Shown here piece by piece: positions 35,426 through 44,541 of a stretch of 64,000 bases of DNA. A model generated the notes under the pieces. It searched no databases. It saw only the letters and a list, made by a program, of their open reading frames with translations, and was not told the origin of the DNA. This DNA comes from Candidatus Aalborgicola danicus (lineage in GTDB: Bacteria > Pseudomonadota > Gammaproteobacteria > Burkholderiales > Burkholderiaceae_C). The DNA is taken from NCBI GenBank assembly GCA_016703945.1, contig JADJBC010000007.1, positions 62,001 to 126,000 on the forward strand. The letters are read 5' to 3'. Numbering within the stretch: the stretch's first letter is position 1; the number at the start of each line of letters is the position of its first letter. The position numbers and the translations under genes were made by a program.

Positions 35426-36670
35426 ATGTACCACCGCAACATCCTCGTCGAACAAACCGATCCCGAACTGTGGGCCGCTATTCAAGCCGAGAACGCCCGT
35501 CAGGAACACCATATCGAGTTGATCGCCAGCGAAAACTACGCCTCGCCCGCCGTCATGGCCGCGCAAGGCAGCCAGTTGACCAACAAATACGCCGAAGGTT
35601 ACCCCGGCAAACGCTACTACGGTGGCTGCGAACACGTGGACGTGGCCGAACAACTGGCGATTGACCGCATCAAGCAGATTTTTGGCGCTGATGCCGCCAA
35701 CGTGCAGCCGCATTGCGGTGCATCCGCCAACGAAGCCGTGTTTTTGGCTTTCTTGAAGCCTGGCGACACCATCATGGGCATGAGCCTGGCCGAAGGTGGC
35801 CACCTGACCCACGGAATGCCCCTGAATATCAGCGGCAAATGGTTCAACGTGGTGTCTTATGGACTCAACGCCCAGGAAGCCATCGACTATGACGCCATGG
35901 AGCGCAAAGCCCACGAGACCAAGCCCAAGCTGATCATCGCTGGCGCCAGCGCATATTCCCTGGCCATCGACTTTGAACGCTTCGCCAAGGTCGCCAAGGA
36001 TGTAGGTGCCATCTTCATGGTGGACATGGCCCACTATGCCGGCCTGATCGCCGCTGGCGTCTACCCCAACCCGGTGCCCCACGCCGATGTGGTGACCAGC
36101 ACCACCCACAAGAGCCTGCGTGGCCCCCGTGGCGGCATCATTTTGATGAAAGCCCAGCACGAGAAGGCCATCAACAGCGCCATATTCCCCGGCCTGCAAG
36201 GCGGCCCGCTGATGCACGTGATTGCGGCCAAGGCGGTGGCCTTCAAGGAAGCACTGGATCCCGGATTCAAGGTTTACCAACAACAGGTACTGACCAACGC
36301 CCAGATCGTGGCCCAGACCCTGACCGAGCGCGGCCTGCGCATCGTCAGTGGCCGCACCGAAAGCCACGTCATGCTGGTGGATTTGCGTGCCAAGGGTATT
36401 ACCGGCAAGGAAGCGGAAGCCGTGCTGGGCAGCGCCCATATGACCATCAACAAAAACGCCATCCCCAACGACCCGGAGAAGCCGATGGTCACCAGCGGTG
36501 TGCGCATCGGCACCCCGGCCATGACCACCCGCGGCTTCAAGGACGAAGAGGCCCGCGCCACCGCCCACCTGGTTGCCGACGTGCTGGACAACCCGCGCGA
36601 CGCGGCCAATATCGAAGCCGTGCGGGCCAAGGTGCATGCCCTGACTTCACGCTTCCCGGTCTACGGTTAA
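35426..36670 (+). CDS. glyA: Serine hydroxymethyltransferase
   Basis: 414 aa PLP enzyme that converts serine and THF to glycine and 5,10-methylene-THF. The ATG at 35426 has the site AAGGA and gives the usual MYHRNILVEQTDPELW. Motifs: LIASENYASPAVMAAQGSQL (in parts), NKYAEGYPGKRYYGGCE, VDMAHYAGLIAAG and the PLP lysine in TTTHKSLRGPRGG. An earlier in-frame ATG lies inside the leader and is unlikely. A ZTP riboswitch precedes it. Confidence 0.97.
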   Translation: MYHRNILVEQTDPELWAAIQAENARQEHHIELIASENYASPAVMAAQGSQLTNKYAEGYPGKRYYGGCEHVDVAEQLAIDRIKQIFGADAANVQPHCGASANEAVFLAFLKPGDTIMGMSLAEGGHLTHGMPLNISGKWFNVVSYGLNAQEAIDYDAMERKAHETKPKLIIAGASAYSLAIDFERFAKVAKDVGAIFMVDMAHYAGLIAAGVYPNPVPHADVVTSTTHKSLRGPRGGIILMKAQHEKAINSAIFPGLQGGPLMHVIAAKAVAFKEALDPGFKVYQQQVLTNAQIVAQTLTERGLRIVSGRTESHVMLVDLRAKGITGKEAEAVLGSAHMTINKNAIPNDPEKPMVTSGVRIGTPAMTTRGFKDEEARATAHLVADVLDNPRDAANIEAVRAKVHALTSRFPVYG

Positions 36671-36690
36671 GTACCATGCAAAGCGCAGTC

Positions 36691-36737
36691 ACTATGCATT
36701 TGATAGCTGGCTACGCTTATTCCACGAGGGCTAGAGG
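36691..36737 (+). repeat. Dispersed 47-bp repeat, intergenic copy between glyA and nrdR
   Basis: ACTATGCATTTGATAGC, TGGCTACGCTTATTCCACGA and GGGCTAGAGG. This is the only copy outside a gene. On the minus strand, in the frame used by the other copies, it contains a stop codon. Confidence 0.85.
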
Positions 36738-36773
36738 TCGATTTGGCTTAAATATTTTGCTCATGGAAGCCCT

Positions 36774-37223
36774 ATGAAATGCCCCTTTTGCAGCCACTCG
36801 GAAACCCAGGTTGTGGAGACCCGGGTTTCCGAGGATGGGGATTTCATCCGCCGTCGGCGCCAATGCGGCTCCTGCGAAAAGCGCTTTACCACCTACGAAC
36901 GCCCCGATGTCAACTTCCCCGCCATCGTCAAAAAGGATGGCCGGCGCATTGAATATGAACGGGTCAAACTGTTGGCGTCCTTCAACCTCGCCTTGCGCAA
37001 GCGCCCGGTCAGCACCGAACAGATTGACAGCGCCTTAGAGCGTATTGAAGAAAAGCTGCTGAACCTGGGCCTGCGCGAAGTCCAGTCCTCTCGCATTGGA
37101 GAACTCGTGATGCGGGAGCTAAAGAAGCTTGACAAGGTCGCTTACGTGCGATTTGCCAGCGTCTACCGCAGTTTTGAGGATATTGATGACTTCAAGACGT
37201 TGGTGGACGAGGTGCGGCGGTAG
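36774..37223 (+). CDS. nrdR: Transcriptional repressor NrdR
   Basis: 149 aa regulator of ribonucleotide reductase genes. The zinc ribbon CPFCSHSETQVVETR...CGSCEKRFTTYER is at the N terminus, and the ATP-cone domain (VKKDGRRIEYERVKLLASF) is at about residues 50-140. Length matches the family. It follows glyA, a conserved neighbour pair that ties dNTP and one-carbon supply together. Confidence 0.96.
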   Translation: MKCPFCSHSETQVVETRVSEDGDFIRRRRQCGSCEKRFTTYERPDVNFPAIVKKDGRRIEYERVKLLASFNLALRKRPVSTEQIDSALERIEEKLLNLGLREVQSSRIGELVMRELKKLDKVAYVRFASVYRSFEDIDDFKTLVDEVRR

Positions 37224-37252
37224 GTTTAGCGCCCTCCAACGGCAATCGCTCA

Positions 37253-37669
37253 CTATCGCCAGCAGTCCGCGACACTCATCCCAGTGCCAGAGCGACCCTT
37301 GACGCCGGTACTGGTCAACGTCAAATTTCCACAGTTTGCGTCGGTTCCCGCGTGGGTCGCCTGCAAGGTATAGCTAGCCAGTGCAGGGCTTTCGACGGAC
37401 AAAGTGTATTTGCCCCCGCCGGCGGACTGTAGTCGCTCTGGCAAATTGGGCGCAGTTGTACCGGCCGCGTCGGTGGTGTAACGGCTGTTCGCCGCGTAGT
37501 ACCTCTCCATAAACTGCTGCGCCTCCACCAAAGCCGTTCTCGCTTCGGACCGCTGCCCCCTGTCTACGTAGGAGCGGTAACTTGGCAAAGCAACAGCGGC
37601 CAAAATTCCAACGATGGCCACCGTGATCATCAGCTCAATCAGCGTGAACCCTAAAGCTTTGCCTCTCAT
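37253..37669 (-). CDS. pilE: Type IV pilin-like protein PilE
   Basis: 138 aa prepilin with leader MRGKALG and cleavage before FTLIELMITVAIVGILAAVALPSY. Glu5 of the mature form is present. The C-terminal part has a Cys pair (NCGNLTL, ADCWR) as in minor pilin PilE. The ATG at 37669 has the site GGGAGG at 5 nt. A second in-frame ATG at 37714 (MKSNSALGFTRREVH) also has a very good site (GAGGAG), so both may be used. It is the last gene of the minor-pilin run, 10 bp after pilY1. Confidence 0.9.
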   Translation of the reverse strand: MRGKALGFTLIELMITVAIVGILAAVALPSYRSYVDRGQRSEARTALVEAQQFMERYYAANSRYTTDAAGTTAPNLPERLQSAGGGKYTLSVESPALASYTLQATHAGTDANCGNLTLTSTGVKGRSGTGMSVADCWR

Positions 37670-37723
37670 ATGAACCTCCCTCCGCGTAAATCCCAGCGCG
37701 CTGTTAGATTTCATAAATACTCC

Positions 37724-40700
37724 TCAACGAATCGGCGGATTGATGACGCGACTCCAAATGCGATCCTTTACCGCCTTTGGCGGACAGGGCGGTTCGCCCG
37801 GGTCACCGCACTTGGGACAAGGCGGTGCGCCCGAAGTGCCGCACAATGGTGGAGGTGGCGGTGGTGGCAAGCTACCCGGATCGTCCTCGGCCACATTGGC
37901 CCGCATCTGGGCGGTTGTATTCTGGAAACTCACATCCTGGTTACAAACACCCGCAAGACACACCTTGGTGCCAAATACCACTGCATCAATACCGTCTGCG
38001 CCCGTTCCATAACCCGCCACAGCGCGATCCCGGGCATCGATGACGCCGTCACCGTCGGTATCAAACGACGACTTCGAAACACGGTCAAGGCTGTCAATCT
38101 GACCGTCGTTATTGGCATCGTATCGCGGGTCAAATGCGCCACAGTCAGCAGCGGTGATCTTGCCGTCTCCGTTCAAGTCATACTTTGCATCAAGCGTACG
38201 GTCCAGCAAGTCAATCTTGCCATCACTGTTTTTGTCGGTCGTAGGATCAAACCCGCTGCCTCGGGGGTCCGCTATCGCTGGATCGGTGCTCACAGGTGGC
38301 AAACCAACGTCGCCGCCCTCAGCAATCCCCAGCAAAAAGTTGATCCCTGAACCCGACGCTGCTTCACACACCACGACGTCGCGCGCGGGAGCCACCGTAC
38401 TGAACAAGGCCGTCTTTGAATTGACCCGTTGTGGCGGGTACACGACCCGCAAGCCTTCGATACCGGTGACAGACAGATCAATCACCCAGCCACGCTGTTT
38501 GGTCCAATTGACACGGGACCCATTGCTCCCGTAAAAGACGCCGCCAGACACGTCAGCGCCGCTGTACGCAGAGATAGTTCGGGGTTCCAAAGTATTAGCC
38601 AGCGTAGTTGAGTTGTAGCCTCTTCCCATCGGCCTCGGGATCGTGTCCCCGGGCTTATCCCACACGGCATACATGGCCTGCACGTCCTTGGAATTGGCGT
38701 CCGCCTTGGTATTGAGCACTCCGCTGCCAAACAAAATCAGATGGCCACCGCCCTCGCTCACGCTGGTACAGGTCGAACCAGAGCTGGTAACAACCGAAGT
38801 TGCGGGGAACGGGTACACCAAAGGTGGCTCCATGATCTGTTGCACAGTCGCACCACTAGCCGGCGTTGCCTGAAACATGGCTTTGCCACCATCGACCTCA
38901 AACCGAGACGCTGCACTTGCCTTGTAATTCAGCTTCCACAAGTTGCCTTTCAAATCGCCAACATACAAATTGGTGATGACGCCTTCAGTGTTGCGCAACA
39001 CGCCGACCCCGCCTAGGCCATTGGAGCCCAGGGTTGTCTCAACTTCCAGGGTTTGAACCGCTTTGGTATTGAGGTTAACAACAAAAAGTACCGCCTTGCC
39101 GGCATTGCTGAATCGGCCATTGCCAAACAATGCGACCCACTCACCGTTGTCCAGCACACCCACTTGCACTGGGCTGCTCACATATCCCAGATCGCCGTTA
39201 CTGGCACTGGTAATTTCCCACGCAATTGTGCTGCCATTCAAACTTGCAGGATTGGTGACATCCAGAGCAAAGACTGAGCGTCCTCCAGCCCCAGTGGAAC
39301 CAAGCAAATAGTTCCGCCAAGCACCGCCTACATAGGCATCTGACTCGGAGAGCGGGCCGTCAACGTAAAACCGGTGCGTCAGACCGCCTGACGCCAGCCC
39401 ATAGGTCTTGTCGCTCAACTTCATCAATTCCGGGTAGGCAACACTGGGCACATAGGCGAAGACTTCCTTGCCGTCTTCCGAGGCCGTTACGTTGAGCGTG
39501 TCTTTGAATCCATGCAACATGCCATCGTTACCACCCACGTACAACACGGCGTGGCGTGCAGCCTTGGCAGTCAAGAATGCCGTGTAAGGCGACCCACCAC
39601 CCGGCTTAGTCAATGCGGAGTACCCCATATTGACGGAATCCTTGACCAAGACCGGGTTGGAATTGATGAAATCACCCAACACCCCCAACCTTGCACGGTA
39701 GGGCTTGCCGTCTCCTTCGTTGCTCCGATCACCGCGCAAATAGTCAACCAGGGCGGCATTGGCACCCGTGCCCAGGGCGGTCTGGTTTGCAGCACCGATG
39801 GTCGCCCAGGTGAACTGGGAAGCCGCATTGGTGTTCGTATTCCAGGTCCAGATGTTGCGGCTTGCAGCCGGTGGCAATTTCGACTCTGCGGTCCAGACCT
39901 TGACGCCGGCTTGCCCAGCTGCGTCCAACACGAAGGCCTGAATATCACCCGTCCAGTCCCCAGTTTTGTACAGCGGTACGTATTTACGGTTGCCGTCTTG
40001 CAACACCGTAGACGCTGTGGCAACGCCCGCTTCGCGCAACTCACGCTTCAGGGCAGCACCCAGTGAAGTTGTGATCGCCTCAGCCAACTCGGTCGGATCC
40101 TTGGCACTGAGACTGTCGCCCCGCGAGTTCAATGCGGCGTGCCAAAGATCGTCAATGCGGTCCGTACTCCAGGCTTTGCTTCCCGAAATCAGCGCGGGCA
40201 AATCACCGGGCTTGCCCGTGGGGTTATTGGGGTCGGGTGGCTGCAAAAGGCCGCGTACGCCCAGACCCACGGTGAAATTCGTCAAGTGTTGCCAAAACGC
40301 GGGGTTTTCGGCAGATGGAATGACGTTGTTCACCAAATCGGTGCGGAGGTCATTCTTCCAGTATTTGATTGAATAGTCGGCCAACGTATTTTCATTGCCG
40401 TCGGAATAGGGTCTTGTCGCGATGTATTTATAGGTTCTGCCAGGCCCGGTGATGTCCAAGCCATTGGTCCCGTCCGCATTGCCCACGGCGGTTGTCGTGT
40501 CATTCCAGTACCCGTCGGTCACCATGATCTGGTAATTGCGTCTGCACGACTTGTGTGATGCCGAGGTGGCCGTGCCCGGTGTGTCCGTCCATGGTCCCTT
40601 GTTGTCGTTGCGCGAGAAGTATTTACCGACAGAATCCATTGCACGTGGCAACGGCGTGCCTCCATTCGCCGGCAGTGCATACAACCAGTCGAAAAATGCA

Positions 40701-41782
40701 TTCTTGGTTGTTTGTGAATAGTCTCGCACCCCTTGTTGAACGACCTTGGTGTTCACTCCGTCCACACTGAAATCAGAACCCTGGTTGATACGTCCCCAGC
40801 CCAGGCGAAAGGTGTTGGGCGATTCCTTGAATGCCTCTGCCACCGACCCACGGGCCAGCATGTTCCGTGTGCGGTAGTAGGTGAACCAGTTGGCGAAATT
40901 CTTGCGCTCTTCGGTCTGGGTGCAGACTGAACCTGCGCAATCCACGCGGGTTGCCGCTTTGGTCGGGTAAGCGGCTCCAAAGGTGTTTGGGTTGATGCTG
41001 TATTCAATGTAATTTGCTGCCACACTGGGATCCATGTACAGGCCGCCGGTGGTCTTTTTCAAGCGGTAAAACAAACCGGGGTCGTAAGACTCCTTGGCTT
41101 TTGATCCATCTGGATAGTCGGCACAATCGGTCCGCGAGTCACGGAAGCACCACCAGTCGGTCACGTCCCGCTTGCTGGTCAGGTTGACCGTGCCGCCGCC
41201 GGCATTCATGGGGTCTATCAAGGCAGCGGTTACCGAAGCGTTTGCCATCCGCCCTAAAGGGTTGGTCGAGGTTGCGGCGGGCAATGGGTAGGTTTTTAGT
41301 GCCCAAGGCAAATACCGGACATCCGGGTTGTAGTAGATGGAGTTGGTATCGGGCGAGCGCATCAATTTCTGCAGCACATTCGTACTGCCTTGCTGGGCAG
41401 CAATAGTGCCAGAAAACTGATTGTCATTGCCGTTAGCGGAACCAGGACCGCCCAGCGTCTGGGTGTCTGAAGGATCAAATCGGACCGAACCTCCACCGAT
41501 TGGACTCGCCATTGAATAGGCACCTGCGGCGTTGTTCTGAGCCTTCGTTTTGCTATTGTCCCAGGCATTGATGAAAATCGTAACCTCGGGCATGTGCTGA
41601 AACATCATGGAGCCGGAGTCGTCCAGTGTCATCATGATGTTGGGTGGCACACCACCGCCATCGCGATTGAGCAACGGATCTTGAGAGGGCTGGGCCAACA
41701 AACCCTGTGAGATCAAGAGTCCGCAGAAGGCAGTAACCAACGCAGGGTGTTGAAACTGAAAACCGTGTTTAAAAGAAATCAT
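37724..41782 (-). CDS. pilY1: Type IV pilus tip-associated adhesin PilY1
   Basis: 1352 aa secreted protein involved in pilus assembly and adhesion. The signal peptide ends near LLAQPS. The N-terminal part has a metal-ion-dependent adhesion motif (MTLDDSGSMM). The C-terminal beta-propeller covers about residues 650-1150 (YVGGNDGMLHGFKDT, SLGYVSSPVQVGV-like repeats, VGDLKGNLWKLN). Near residues 1180-1270 four Asp-rich calcium loops occur (DKNSDGKIDLLD, DLNGDGKITAAD, DANNDGQIDSLD, DTDGDGVIDARD), followed by a Pro/Cys-rich tail. The calcium loops fit the known calcium-dependent control of pilus retraction by PilY1. Confidence 0.93.
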   Translation of the reverse strand: MISFKHGFQFQHPALVTAFCGLLISQGLLAQPSQDPLLNRDGGGVPPNIMMTLDDSGSMMFQHMPEVTIFINAWDNSKTKAQNNAAGAYSMASPIGGGSVRFDPSDTQTLGGPGSANGNDNQFSGTIAAQQGSTNVLQKLMRSPDTNSIYYNPDVRYLPWALKTYPLPAATSTNPLGRMANASVTAALIDPMNAGGGTVNLTSKRDVTDWWCFRDSRTDCADYPDGSKAKESYDPGLFYRLKKTTGGLYMDPSVAANYIEYSINPNTFGAAYPTKAATRVDCAGSVCTQTEERKNFANWFTYYRTRNMLARGSVAEAFKESPNTFRLGWGRINQGSDFSVDGVNTKVVQQGVRDYSQTTKNAFFDWLYALPANGGTPLPRAMDSVGKYFSRNDNKGPWTDTPGTATSASHKSCRRNYQIMVTDGYWNDTTTAVGNADGTNGLDITGPGRTYKYIATRPYSDGNENTLADYSIKYWKNDLRTDLVNNVIPSAENPAFWQHLTNFTVGLGVRGLLQPPDPNNPTGKPGDLPALISGSKAWSTDRIDDLWHAALNSRGDSLSAKDPTELAEAITTSLGAALKRELREAGVATASTVLQDGNRKYVPLYKTGDWTGDIQAFVLDAAGQAGVKVWTAESKLPPAASRNIWTWNTNTNAASQFTWATIGAANQTALGTGANAALVDYLRGDRSNEGDGKPYRARLGVLGDFINSNPVLVKDSVNMGYSALTKPGGGSPYTAFLTAKAARHAVLYVGGNDGMLHGFKDTLNVTASEDGKEVFAYVPSVAYPELMKLSDKTYGLASGGLTHRFYVDGPLSESDAYVGGAWRNYLLGSTGAGGRSVFALDVTNPASLNGSTIAWEITSASNGDLGYVSSPVQVGVLDNGEWVALFGNGRFSNAGKAVLFVVNLNTKAVQTLEVETTLGSNGLGGVGVLRNTEGVITNLYVGDLKGNLWKLNYKASAASRFEVDGGKAMFQATPASGATVQQIMEPPLVYPFPATSVVTSSGSTCTSVSEGGGHLILFGSGVLNTKADANSKDVQAMYAVWDKPGDTIPRPMGRGYNSTTLANTLEPRTISAYSGADVSGGVFYGSNGSRVNWTKQRGWVIDLSVTGIEGLRVVYPPQRVNSKTALFSTVAPARDVVVCEAASGSGINFLLGIAEGGDVGLPPVSTDPAIADPRGSGFDPTTDKNSDGKIDLLDRTLDAKYDLNGDGKITAADCGAFDPRYDANNDGQIDSLDRVSKSSFDTDGDGVIDARDRAVAGYGTGADGIDAVVFGTKVCLAGVCNQDVSFQNTTAQMRANVAEDDPGSLPPPPPPPLCGTSGAPPCPKCGDPGEPPCPPKAVKDRIWSRVINPPIR

Positions 41783-41798
41783 GGTGTTACCTCGTTCA

Positions 41799-42434
41799 TC
41801 ATTTCAGACTAATTTGTGACTGCAACCAGACCACAGATCCGCTCTCGGTTGTGCCGCCTCCGGCAAGCGGTGTGTAGTCGGTACTAAAGCCCCGGGCTGT
41901 GATCAGGTACGACGATGGCGGGTCTACGCCTGCATTGGCCAGTTGAAACGCAGTGACGGCAGCGGCACTGGCCATCGTGAAAAACCGACGCTCGACCACA
42001 CACTCTGGTCGCCTGCCCGGTTTCAGATTCGTACTGTCCGCCGAGTAAACCCAAGAGGCCGGTGTTACGGTCAAGGAAGCATTGGCGCCGCCTCCACCCC
42101 CCCACGTCTGGGTGTTTTGCCAGGCCACCGGTGGGTTGGGATCACCCGAATAGGTTGTGACAATGTTGGCCGCATCAAGCGTAGCAACAGGTGCTGGCAG
42201 TGCCAGCTGCGCTTCGCAATAACGCAACGCTGCCTCGGCATACTGCTGGGCAAGATTCTGCAAGCGCACACTGTTGGTCACTTTTTCTGCCGAGGTCGCA
42301 CTGCGCATCGCCGCTGCCGACGTGAGACCAATGATGACCAGCATGATCAAAACGATGATCAACGAAACCCCGTTCTGCACCCGGCGGGGGTGGAGTTTCA
42401 AACAAAACAGTCGGTGCGACATGGCAATTCTCAT
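41799..42434 (-). CDS. pilX: Type IV pilus minor pilin PilX
   Basis: 211 aa. After a basic N terminus the hydrophobic segment GVSLIIVLIMLVIIGLTSAAAM is the PilX N-terminal domain, followed by the usual ATSAEKVTNSVRLQNLAQQYAE region (in parts). The mature part has a Cys pair (ALRYCEAQ, RPECVVERR). The ATG at 42434 overlaps the pilW stop (ATGA). It works with FimT, PilV, PilW, PilY1 and PilE as the pilus-tip priming complex. Confidence 0.9.
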   Translation of the reverse strand: MRIAMSHRLFCLKLHPRRVQNGVSLIIVLIMLVIIGLTSAAAMRSATSAEKVTNSVRLQNLAQQYAEAALRYCEAQLALPAPVATLDAANIVTTYSGDPNPPVAWQNTQTWGGGGGANASLTVTPASWVYSADSTNLKPGRRPECVVERRFFTMASAAAVTAFQLANAGVDPPSSYLITARGFSTDYTPLAGGGTTESGSVVWLQSQISLK

Positions 42435-43291
42435 AAAGACATTTTGTTGCGCAAGGTCACGGTTGTGAAGTAAGCGCGACGGGCAGCAAGATCACCTGCC
42501 GCATTGGTTTGCGTTGCGGAGTCACAGTCGAGGTAGGTCAAAGCGCCTTCCTCCGCGCTACGGGCTGGCTCTGGACTGCGCATCAGCAGGCAAATGCGTA
42601 CGCTCACCACATTTCCAAAAGAGACATCTGCCAAATTTCCGGCCGTCACATAGCGCTCAATGTGCCGATCCACCGCTGTTGTTTCGCCATACCAAAACTT
42701 GATGGCTTCCACGTTTTCAATCAACGGCTGACCAATTTGACCCCAACTGGCACAGTGCAGCTCCGACCGCCCGCTGCTGCTGTTCGCGATGTAATAACGG
42801 TTGTACGCTGTATAAAAGCCTCCACCACCGATTACAAGTGCATTGCCAAGGCAATCTGTGGGTGTATTGACTCCAGACACGGCCCGCGGCACCGTATTGC
42901 GCAAATCGGCTTCGTAGATCACTTCGATGGCAGGCGACCCTGCGACCAGACTACAGGTCGCCGCGGCGCTAGCATTAGTGGCTACAAAACCATTGTCACA
43001 ACCAAACACGGAGCGTGGCACCGCGTTGCGGATGAACAAACCCGTCACTGGGTCGGCGGCGGTGGCGTTGGCGTAGCCTGCCAACTGAATATCTTTTGAC
43101 AGCATCGCCAGGCCAATTTGGGCGTTTTCATTCATGTCGGCATACGCTGCCTGCAACTTGGTGGTCTGCCCAGAACCCACGTAGCTCACCAAAACTGCGC
43201 CCACAACGACCAAGCCTATAACAAGAGATATCAATATCTCAACGAGAGAAAACCCTTGCTGAGGCTTTTGCGGATAGTGCGTAGGCCTCAT
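42431..43291 (-). CDS. pilW: Type IV pilus minor pilin PilW
   Basis: 286 aa prepilin with leader ending PQKPQQG and mature start FSLVEILISLVIGLVVVGAV. The rest is beta-rich and Cys-containing (SVFGCDNGF, ATCSL, TDCLG). The ATG at 43291 overlaps the pilV stop by ATGA; longer in-frame starts would bury the prepilin leader. Length is in the PilW range. Confidence 0.9.
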   Translation of the reverse strand: MRPTHYPQKPQQGFSLVEILISLVIGLVVVGAVLVSYVGSGQTTKLQAAYADMNENAQIGLAMLSKDIQLAGYANATAADPVTGLFIRNAVPRSVFGCDNGFVATNASAAATCSLVAGSPAIEVIYEADLRNTVPRAVSGVNTPTDCLGNALVIGGGGFYTAYNRYYIANSSSGRSELHCASWGQIGQPLIENVEAIKFWYGETTAVDRHIERYVTAGNLADVSFGNVVSVRICLLMRSPEPARSAEEGALTYLDCDSATQTNAAGDLAARRAYFTTVTLRNKMSL

Positions 43292-43893
43292 AGCGTCACC
43301 CTGAAGTAGCTGCAGCGGATGCTGTTGTCTGACCCCTTGGACAAAGAATCGGGGCACTCACTTGCATTTGCAGGAGACTCGTCGGTGTTTGCAACAACTG
43401 GGTCTCGCCAAGCGATCCAAACCTCCATCGCTGAAGATGCAGAGATATATTTCAACACCACCGATCCTTCCGGCAACATATCTCGTACCGAAACGCGCCA
43501 CTGTGCGAGGTCCAACGCAGCAATTTTTTCTTTGCTGCAGGTAATCAATTTTGTATTGCAAAGGTCGTTTCCGGTAGGCAACGCCGGCGCCGTTGCCTGC
43601 CCGGCAAAGTTGGTTTCAAACTGGTAACTCGACGGGGTTGTGGTGGCTGCAGCCTTGTTTGCACGCATTCGCTCTCCGATGTCATTGGAGAGCTGGGCAG
43701 CAATCGCCCTGTATTGGGACATTTTGGTGTATCGAATCGACGAGGAATTCACTGCCGCCAAAGCCAAAAGGGCGAAAGAAGACAAGACAATCGATATCAT
43801 GACTTCGATCAATGAAACACCTCGGATCCGGGTTCTGGTCAGCCCCTCCGACCGTTTTGCCAGCGTTACCTTACGCTTCATGTTGATTAACAT
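43288..43893 (-). CDS. pilV: Type IV pilus modification/minor pilin PilV
   Basis: 201 aa prepilin: basic leader ending TRIRG, then VSLIEVMISIVLSSFALLALAAV. The conserved region RYTKMSQYRAIAAQLSNDIGERMRAN (in parts) is typical of PilV. The C-terminal Cys residues (ECPDS, IRCSYF) are usual. The ATG at 43893 has a GGGAG site and overlaps the fimT stop; another ATG at 43881 has no site. Confidence 0.9.
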   Translation of the reverse strand: MLINMKRKVTLAKRSEGLTRTRIRGVSLIEVMISIVLSSFALLALAAVNSSSIRYTKMSQYRAIAAQLSNDIGERMRANKAAATTTPSSYQFETNFAGQATAPALPTGNDLCNTKLITCSKEKIAALDLAQWRVSVRDMLPEGSVVLKYISASSAMEVWIAWRDPVVANTDESPANASECPDSLSKGSDNSIRCSYFRVTL

Positions 43894-44423
43894 GCGGAGT
43901 CTCCCACCTTGCGAAGCGCGGCACGGCCCTGAATTGAGACGCAAATAAGCCTCGTCGTACCATTTGCCGCACTCCCACCACCATTTGGCGTAACCACAAA
44001 ATTACCATTCGCCTGCCGAGCCAGACCTAGCGGCAGATAACTAACAACCGCCAAAGTGAAAGGCATGGACGCAATGTTCTGTGGTGCCTCTTGGGCACGG
44101 ACTACCACTTCACCAGAATCGAGTGTTCCGACCGCTCCACCAACCTTGTCATCGACCCAAACAATCCAGCCGTCTTTCCAATCTGTCAAAGCCGAACAAC
44201 TGGTTCCGTTTGAAGAACTGCAGATACTTACTGTGGTTGTGCGCCGAATGGCTTCTGAGCGCGCAAACTTCATGTCGGTGACCAAAGCTTCTGCAGCGGC
44301 ATTCACACTGCGCTTGACAAGGAGAATTCGGAAATTCGGTGCCGCCAACGCAATGAGCATTCCGGTGATGGCCACCACAATCATGAGCTCAATCAAGGTA
44401 AAACCGGTTTCGCGGGATTTCAT
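43887..44423 (-). CDS. fimT: Type IV minor pilin FimT/GspH family
   Basis: 178 aa prepilin starting MKSRETG, with mature FTLIELMIVVAITGMLIALAAPNF. GspH/FimT signature: VNAAAEALVTDMKFARSEAIRR, then VSICSSSNGTSC and WKDGWIVWVD. It is the first gene of the run fimT-pilV-pilW-pilX-pilY1-pilE, which overlaps at nearly every junction. It is divergent from ribD, with about 120 bp between. Confidence 0.9.
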   Translation of the reverse strand: MKSRETGFTLIELMIVVAITGMLIALAAPNFRILLVKRSVNAAAEALVTDMKFARSEAIRRTTTVSICSSSNGTSCSALTDWKDGWIVWVDDKVGGAVGTLDSGEVVVRAQEAPQNIASMPFTLAVVSYLPLGLARQANGNFVVTPNGGGSAANGTTRLICVSIQGRAALRKVGDSAC

Positions 44424-44541
44424 ATGCTGGAGAATAAAACATGGATCAGGTGATCTGGACGTTTTCCCGACAGGCGGGTTGTTCGCGCCGCCCAACGGCA
44501 AGGTTTGATACCAATTATTACTTGAAAGACTGGACGTAGCT

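Noticed and set aside
35414..36637. 407-residue open frame antisense to glyA
   Set aside because: glyA is complete and highly conserved on the other strand; this frame is a shadow.
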